A DNA stretch of 64,000 nucleotides, taken from contig OY718803.1 of assembly GCA_963070105.1 (NCBI GenBank), forward strand, positions 6,182,507 to 6,246,506, written 5' to 3'. A program made the position numbers and the translations under genes. Origin of the DNA: Litomosoides sigmodontis (lineage: Eukaryota > Nematoda > Chromadorea > Rhabditida > Onchocercidae). Below are positions 59,301 through 64,000 of the stretch, one piece after another. The notes under the pieces were generated by a model that was not told where the DNA came from, ran no database searches, and was given only the letters and a program-made list of their open reading frames with translations. The stretch's first letter is position 1. The number at the start of each line of letters is the position of its first letter.

Positions 59301-59824
59301 ATACCAAGTCAACAAGGGTGGGTAATTTTTGTCAATTAGATACATTGGGGATGTTCTGGAAATTAATTCTTTATATGTGTTGGTTGTAAACACTTTAATC
59401 ATGTAAATTGTAAAAGCAATGTCGTTCTGCTGGAAACTTTAATGTAAAAGAGAGTTTAAATTTCGATGTAATGATACTTGATGTTGATGCTTAATGTTAT
59501 GTTGAAGCAAATCCAATAATATTCGATGGTCTTTAAATCAATTATTGCTTTAGAATACCATACAATGGTAGCTACTCAGCTGGAAGTGCTAGTGTCGGTT
59601 CATCAAATTGGATGCACTCAAATGTGATTCCGATTAATGTTCATCCTTCGATAAGCTGTGCTGCACAGCAATCGTTTAGTGGTAACACAGCAGCTCTGCC
59701 CATGGATTTAGAAAATCTTGCACTTCCTGATCAACCACTTATGGAAGTGGAAAACATGGAAGCTGTCATTCGTCACGAATTATCTCAGTCTGCTGGCAGT
59801 CAACTAAGTTTCGATAATATTTAG
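48723..59824 (+). CDS. daf-16: FOXO transcription factor DAF-16, A-type isoform
   Basis: This is the forkhead transcription factor at the end of insulin/IGF signalling, held in the cytoplasm when AKT phosphorylates it. Eleven exons join in phase: 48723-49225, 52359-52457, 52615-52814, 52988-53061, 57012-57167, 58108-58218, 58343-58407, 58671-58827, 58931-59059, 59193-59317, 59554-59824, giving 629 residues. The N-terminus holds three degenerate ten-residue repeats (NCGTSVTV type) and a Ser/Gly-rich run. AKT site 1 is [15 protein letters not shown] (Thr140), followed by HEQIPEEET as in DAF-16. The A-type forkhead half runs [17 protein letters not shown] to [12 protein letters not shown]. The shared half begins [20 protein letters not shown]. 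Further AKT-type sites are RRQRSATLE and RSRTQSNLS. The C-terminus [11 protein letters not shown] and IRHELSQ is the conserved transactivation end. The start is the first ATG in the open frame; earlier non-coding exons are likely. Confidence 0.93.
48741..48830 (+). repeat. 30-bp tandem repeat in the FOXO A first exon, three diverged copies
   Basis: Copies at 48741-48770, 48771-48800 and 48801-48830 encode [20 protein letters not shown] and [10 protein letters not shown]. The reading frame is kept and most DNA differences are at third positions or conservative. Confidence 0.85.
49226..52358 (+). other. Large first intron of the FOXO A isoform
   Basis: No conserved exon is visible in these 3.1 kb. 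It contains the 17-base G run at 50994-51010 and several pyrimidine-rich tracts. Long first introns are common sites of enhancers, but nothing specific can be named. Confidence 0.5.
50994..51010. repeat. Poly(G) tract, 17 bases
   Basis: Seventeen consecutive G, then CA, then six more G (51013-51018), in an otherwise AT-rich intron. Confidence 0.9.
52598..59824 (+). CDS. daf-16: Possible third DAF-16 isoform starting inside the A-type forkhead exon
   Basis: A strong acceptor TTTTTGTCTAG ends at 52571. Used for cis splicing from the 52457 donor, it shifts the frame to a stop at 52612-52614. Used as a trans-splice site, it leaves a 26-base leader and an ATG at 52598 in frame with the A-type forkhead ([12 protein letters not shown]). 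The product would be 52598-52814 joined to the remaining A exons, about 434 residues. It would lack AKT site 1 and the whole A N-terminus. This is an inference from splice context only. Confidence 0.3.
53062..55344 (+). other. Intron between the A-type half-forkhead and the B first exon; likely B promoter
   Basis: The region starts with the A-type donor and ends just before the B ATG. It holds a long (AT)n tract and, from about 53600 to 55000, purine-rich and GC-richer segments, including a GA/AAG-rich run near 54813-54890. A forkhead octamer TTGTTTAC lies at 53917-53924. As the only 5' flank available to the B isoform it should contain its promoter. Confidence 0.5.
53240..53315. repeat. (TA)n microsatellite in a FOXO intron
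   Basis: A perfect 76-base TA run about 180 bases after the A-type half-forkhead donor. Confidence 0.97.
55345..59824 (+). CDS. daf-16: DAF-16/FOXO, B-type isoform from an internal promoter
   Basis: Exon 55345-56568 is one open frame of 408 codons whose end is a second, different forkhead N-half ([19 protein letters not shown] to SQEQSAGWK). It is in phase 0, as is the A-type half, so both can splice to the shared exon at 57012. It then uses 57012-57167, 58108-58218, 58343-58407, 58671-58827, 58931-59059, 59193-59317 and 59554-59824, giving 745 residues. It has its own AKT site at Thr24 ([11 protein letters not shown]), the same residue number as in human FOXO1. About 350 residues of Ser/Thr/His-rich, probably disordered sequence follow, then a basic stretch [10 protein letters not shown] before the forkhead. 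An acceptor-like TCTTAG ends at 55333, eleven bases before the ATG, consistent with trans-splicing or a short leader exon. The alternative-half arrangement is known from C. elegans daf-16. Confidence 0.9.
56569..57011 (+). other. Intron joining the B half-forkhead to the shared exon
   Basis: The donor GTAGAA is at 56569 and the acceptor TTTTTGCAG ends at 57011. It splits the forkhead domain directly after SAGWK and before [10 protein letters not shown], exactly the position at which the A-type half also ends. Confidence 0.8.
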
Positions 59825-60276
59825 GCTTTCACAGAGCAGAAAATGAGGTTCTTCTTCGATTTGGTCTTGACGCTTCATCCATTTACTCGCGTTTTAGAAC
59901 AGTGTTCATTCCTTAATCGTGTTTGAAATATTTTCAAGTCAAAAAACTGATTAGAAGTCTTTTTTTTAATGGCTTATATGTAGCTTAATCGGTTATAACA
60001 ATATATCCTAAAATTCAAAGAATTTGTTCTTATTCTGACATAAAGGATCTGTTCTAAACTGTTTAGAAATTTAATTTAATTTGACATTATTTTGAACCAG
60101 GATACATAATTCCAATGTCTTATGCCCTTGTTTTTCTCTCTTTATTAAATTCTTAATTGTTTCTAAATGCTTGTATCAACCGGGCGAACCTTTTGTTTTG
60201 TTTTTAGCTGTTCTGAGGATATAGTGAGAAAGTGAGCACTAGAATGAAGCCTAGATTTTTCTTTTCTAAGAGGATC
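59825..60276 (+). other. FOXO 3' UTR start
   Basis: AT-rich sequence without ORFs follows the FOXO stop. ATTAAA near 60144 is a weak poly(A) candidate. Standard AATAAA hexamers on this strand come only at 61247-61252, 62518-62523 and 63330-63335. Confidence 0.45.
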
Positions 60277-60300
60277 TTTATTTACTCATCTTTTTCTTTT

Positions 60301-60597
60301 TTATTTACGCACACGTGAAACGGGTGATTCAGCTGCACAGCGCGCATGCGTATCTTGCTTGCTAGAAGTAATGTTTGCCACTCTTCTTGGAGCGGTTGAA
60401 TGCTTGGAAGTATTAGAACTATGACAATAAGACTTGTCTACCAACATTTCTGTGTTACCGTTTTTTTGATTTTCACAGATCTGCACTGACGTAGCACACT
60501 CAGCAACAGTGCGTAGAGAACAGGTGACACATTTCAGTGATTGTCGTGCCATTTTTGACACATTGCGGTGACCATTGTGCTCATATCCTGTTTTCAA
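60301..60597 (-). CDS. Candidate small intronless antisense gene, unknown product
   Basis: The open frame has 98 codons from the first ATG, or 83 from a second ATG in a good context (AAAATGG), reading MARQSLKCVTCSLRTVAE. It is basic with scattered cysteines (CVTC, then C at spacings of 7 and 6) and a polar Ser/Thr/Asn-rich second half. I recognise no domain. In its favour, an AATAAA overlaps the stop codon (60300-60305) and another follows about 20 bases later (60277-60282). Against it, it lies in the probable FOXO 3' UTR and could be chance. Confidence 0.25.
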   Translation of the reverse strand: MKTGYEHNGHRNVSKMARQSLKCVTCSLRTVAECATSVQICENQKNGNTEMLVDKSYCHSSNTSKHSTAPRRVANITSSKQDTHARCAAESPVSRVRK

Positions 60598-63500
60598 TTC
60601 ATTTCACGCATTGCAAATGCCTCACGACCTGTTTCTCATGGAATCATTTTATAGTGTTCCGTTAATGAAGCTATATTCATGATTTTTGTTTTTGTAGCGT
60701 GAAAAATGAATTTTCCTGGCACAGAGGCACGAATCCGATCTGCACGTTAGCCCAACCAACTTCCCAAATATCATCATTAACGGTTTACTTTTCTGGTTAT
60801 TCCTGAACGTGAGCTTCCTTTAAACTCATCTCCTTTTCTGTCTTTTATCGTTTATTCTAAGGAAAGATTGGTTGGAAATACTGTCTATTGTAATTCTTTA
60901 ATGTTCCGTTCCATGTATATTTCTAAAAATTTTATGTGGTGCCAGAAGAATCACAGGTTTTTGTTCAAAAAATGTGCGAAATTAATGGAAAAAACGCGTT
61001 ACATGTAAAAATTCACTTTGTCAGATTCGTGTCCGTCACACAAAAAACGTGCTATTGGCATTTCATGCTTCTACCGTTTGTTTTGAAAGTTTTCATTACG
61101 TGCCCAGAAATCGTGGTTACGAATACATTCTAGGGGTCAGAATACGGTTCTAACTTCAAAGCACAGTTCTCAGGATTAGTGTAAGAACTGATTCTTTAGT
61201 ACTCTTTCCCATTGGTTTTGTATCATTTGTAAACTGGAAAGCATAAAATAAAGTAACAGCCAGCTACCTGAAGGAAGCATGTGTGAGAAATTCTTAGACA
61301 GAGAATCTTCCTTGTGATAATCTGAGGTGATAAGTCGTTTAAGATGACTTTGAGATCGCTTCGTGACGTCCCTTTTCTGTGGCAGTGTTATCGATCTTTT
61401 TAAACTGTTTTTGTAGAGAGTTGTTAAGAGATGTTTATATTTCCTTGCATTATGTTATAAAAATACTCTACCTCGTAATTTGTTTTCTTTTCTTTCCCAG
61501 ATGACTCTTAGAAACATTCGTTTGTTACAGTAGATAAGAGATGAATAACTTTTTAGTCTTTATTAATTTGCTTTTGCTTGCACTGTATTCATTTTTAACG
61601 TCGTTCATGTTCTTCTACCTGGTATCACCTTCTCTGAGATTTTTTCTTAGTTGTTGTTATCGATGCCACAATTCGGGAAATTTTTGTCTGTGTCCTGCTG
61701 AATGAGGGTTTCAAGTATTCCCTCAGAAAAAGAAGTATGAGGGAGTAGAAAGGAAAAGTAGTGGCACATTGAGTGAAGATACTATACACAGACAGAGGGC
61801 ATCGCAGTGAAGTTTCAGTTCCTGACTTGATGTGATTCAACATTCTATGATTGTTGTATTTGTCTAGTGAGAAGGGCACAGCTCTGTACAACAGGATTCT
61901 TTAATGTTTCTTTTTTATGCTGCAACTTCCAGCTGTTATTTTTTTGAATGAGGATTTTAATGCGGGAATTTTTCATTTTATACTTTTTTTCTTTGGCTTT
62001 TTTCGTCAGTTCCTCGCTTTTCCATTTCTTTTGCCTGCTGGATTCATTGCCGCGATACGGAATATGTGCATATTTGTTGTTAAGATGTTTTGTTTTGTAT
62101 GATTTCACTGAATTTTACTACTTTCATAGGTCTGAGTCGATGCAGAACAGCTGTTGCTTAGAAAATCCATGTCAGAGATAGGGATAAATGCGGTTAGGAT
62201 CTTCCCGTTCTGCAGTTTATTGCTTTGCTTTTCAAGGTTTATTATTGGGTTATATGCAGGTAGTATTAGCGCAACAATGTCAACCGCACTAATGAAAACC
62301 TGAGGTTGGACCGTCGTGGTATATTTCTCTCTACTTGCAAAAACAAATTCCTTTCTTCAGCGTTGTTTAGTCATTGTTCATTTGAAACTTAAAAGTGTTC
62401 TTCGTAAACGTTTTTTTTGAGGGAAAATTGTAATTTTTGCGGCCAGTTGTTCATTTCGTAATTCTAGTTTTCATCACATGTACGTCTATTTTGATTTCGC
62501 TTCTCTTCAAAATGTTTAATAAAATGATGTTGACAAAGTGTAGTTTGGCACTTTTCATACCGCAATCAGATTAATATTCAGCTGTCAAAACTGTCTATTT
62601 ATCTGTCAGGCACTTATTTTATGCGTAACAAATAAGGTACCTTCAGAAATCACTAAAGCTAAGCCAATATCTGATCACATTTGTAGATGTCAGCCATAGT
62701 TAGTTTGTCACCACCTACCACATTCAAATATTTGTGCTGCAGCAATTCTGCATTTGAATTTCCATCGGTCGTAAAAAAGGAGTGTGTGGTCTTCGTGCAA
62801 CAGTTATCCTGGTTTTGAACATCTTTGACCCTTCGGCCAGGGTGCATGTAGTGTCGTTTTATTTAATAATAACATTGATGTCTTTTGAAGAAGGAATAAG
62901 GTTTTTGGGCTCTTGTAAGTTTTTACTGAGCAGCCTTCATCGCTTTCAATATTTTGAGTCGGAAGTGTAATGTAAAGTTTTCCACGGCCATGAGTAAATC
63001 GATTACATGAAATTCCACAATTCTATTTCAAAAATCAGAAGTGTTTTCAGGATAAGACGGCAATTTGGTCTCTTCTATTTGCAACGAAGTAAGATGTCCT
63101 ACAGCGAAAAGTTGCGTTGTCATTCTAACTTTTGTCTTTTCTAAAGGCCAGAAAGTAACTAATTATATCTGTGGTTTTAGGACGGAAGAGCACTGGACAG
63201 AAACGCGGAAAATGTTTGGTCGCTTTTCAGAGTTATTTTTCAAGTTTCACCTTACAGTCACTGTTTTAGATTCCTGTTGATAACGCACAATTAGAAATTC
63301 TGCACTGATATCGCTAGGAAATGACAGAGAATAAAGAGACTAAAGTGCGCGGCTACTTCAATAAAGTGGTTTTGCTGCCTATGTATTGAGGATTTTCAGG
63401 TGCCACTTACGTAGCTGGAGAGTTGAAGGGTTTAACAGTTCTTCAAGCAGTAAATTATCTCAAAGTTCCCAATTAGGTACAAAGTTTAATGCCCCTCAAT

Positions 63501-64000
63501 GATAGCTGTATAAACCTGATCGCAGCAGATGTATACTTCTTTGGGCGACCAGAACTCTTCTCACAAACAGTCTTCCCCCTTTCCTCGTTTGTATCGCATG
63601 ATGAGTCTCAGATTGAACGATTATAGGGAGATGAGCCTGAAGTACACGTCGATGGAAGTTAAGTCTTCTCGCCGTAGGTGACAGTCACCCGTTTCCCCCT
63701 CTTCCTAACCCCTCTGACCGTGTAACCCCGCACTAGTATTGTGGGAGGGATCAGTCCGTTTTTGCTGCTGAATGCTGTTTGTGTCTTAGAATGTGTGGTG
63801 GTGCTGCTGCTGCTGCTGGCATTTCGCCAGCGAAAAGCCAGACAACGCAGTGGAATGAGATGGATTTGTTTGCGAAGCAGCGGAAGGTGAACGTGGATGT
63901 TTAGAGGTGTGCGTAGGTGGGGGGCTGCGTTCGCGTCGTTAGCTACGGTTTGCTGTAGTCGTTTGCAGCAATGATGTAAAGGTGTGGCCTTTTGCAGGAA
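60598..64000. other. Region downstream of FOXO without a recognised gene
   Basis: Open frames are short and unsupported. The last 300 bases become GC-richer with a GCT-repeat (near 63799-63818), which may be the 5' flank of a gene beyond the window. An inverted repeat GGTGACAGTCACC lies at 63677-63689. Confidence 0.45.
61247..61252 (+). terminator. Candidate distal FOXO poly(A) signal AATAAA
   Basis: This is the first standard AATAAA on the plus strand after the FOXO stop. It would give a 3' UTR of about 1.4 kb, long for a nematode but reasonable for a highly regulated gene. Confidence 0.35.

Overview
The window is AT-rich nuclear DNA from a nematode. Exons are small, introns are mostly 50-700 bases, and acceptors are mainly of the TTTTCAG/TTTTAG type. 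Every identifiable gene reads best against nematode proteins, and a FOXO gene with two interchangeable first halves of the forkhead domain is the DAF-16 arrangement. The long microsatellite-rich spacers are larger than those of Caenorhabditis and suggest a parasitic, perhaps spirurid (clade III), worm. That placement is inference.

Layout. (1) 1-10318, plus strand: the C-terminal 40% or so of a VPS13 lipid-transfer protein in 29 exons, entering from the left edge. (2) 10319-15331: spacer and 5' region with a 36-bp in-frame minisatellite and one candidate upstream coding exon (12763-12888). (3) 15332-22662, plus: a complete 792-residue WWP-1/NEDD4-family ubiquitin ligase (C2, four WW, HECT, catalytic Cys760). 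(4) 24387-27200, minus, convergent with wwp-1: a complete 300-residue DHHC palmitoyltransferase of the ZDHHC3/ZDHHC7 type in nine exons. (5) 27201-48722: about 21 kb with no convincing gene, rich in GT, AT, GA and trinucleotide repeats; probably the regulatory space between two divergent genes. (6) 48723-59824, plus: the DAF-16/FOXO gene with a 629-residue A form and a 745-residue B form, and a possible third form starting just before the A-type forkhead half. (7) 59825-64000: 3' flank with one candidate small antisense gene at 60301-60597.

Functionally the genes are lipid transfer at membrane contacts (VPS13), ubiquitylation (WWP-1), S-acylation (DHHC) and insulin-pathway transcription (DAF-16). 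WWP-1 and DAF-16 are both known longevity regulators in C. elegans and lie within 40 kb here. The most interesting material is the FOXO locus: duplicated half-forkhead exons, separate AKT sites in each alternative N-terminus, a very long single-exon B N-terminus, a possible AKT-site-free start, and two AAG splice acceptors. All exon joins were made by hand from phase and family similarity and have not been tested with transcripts.
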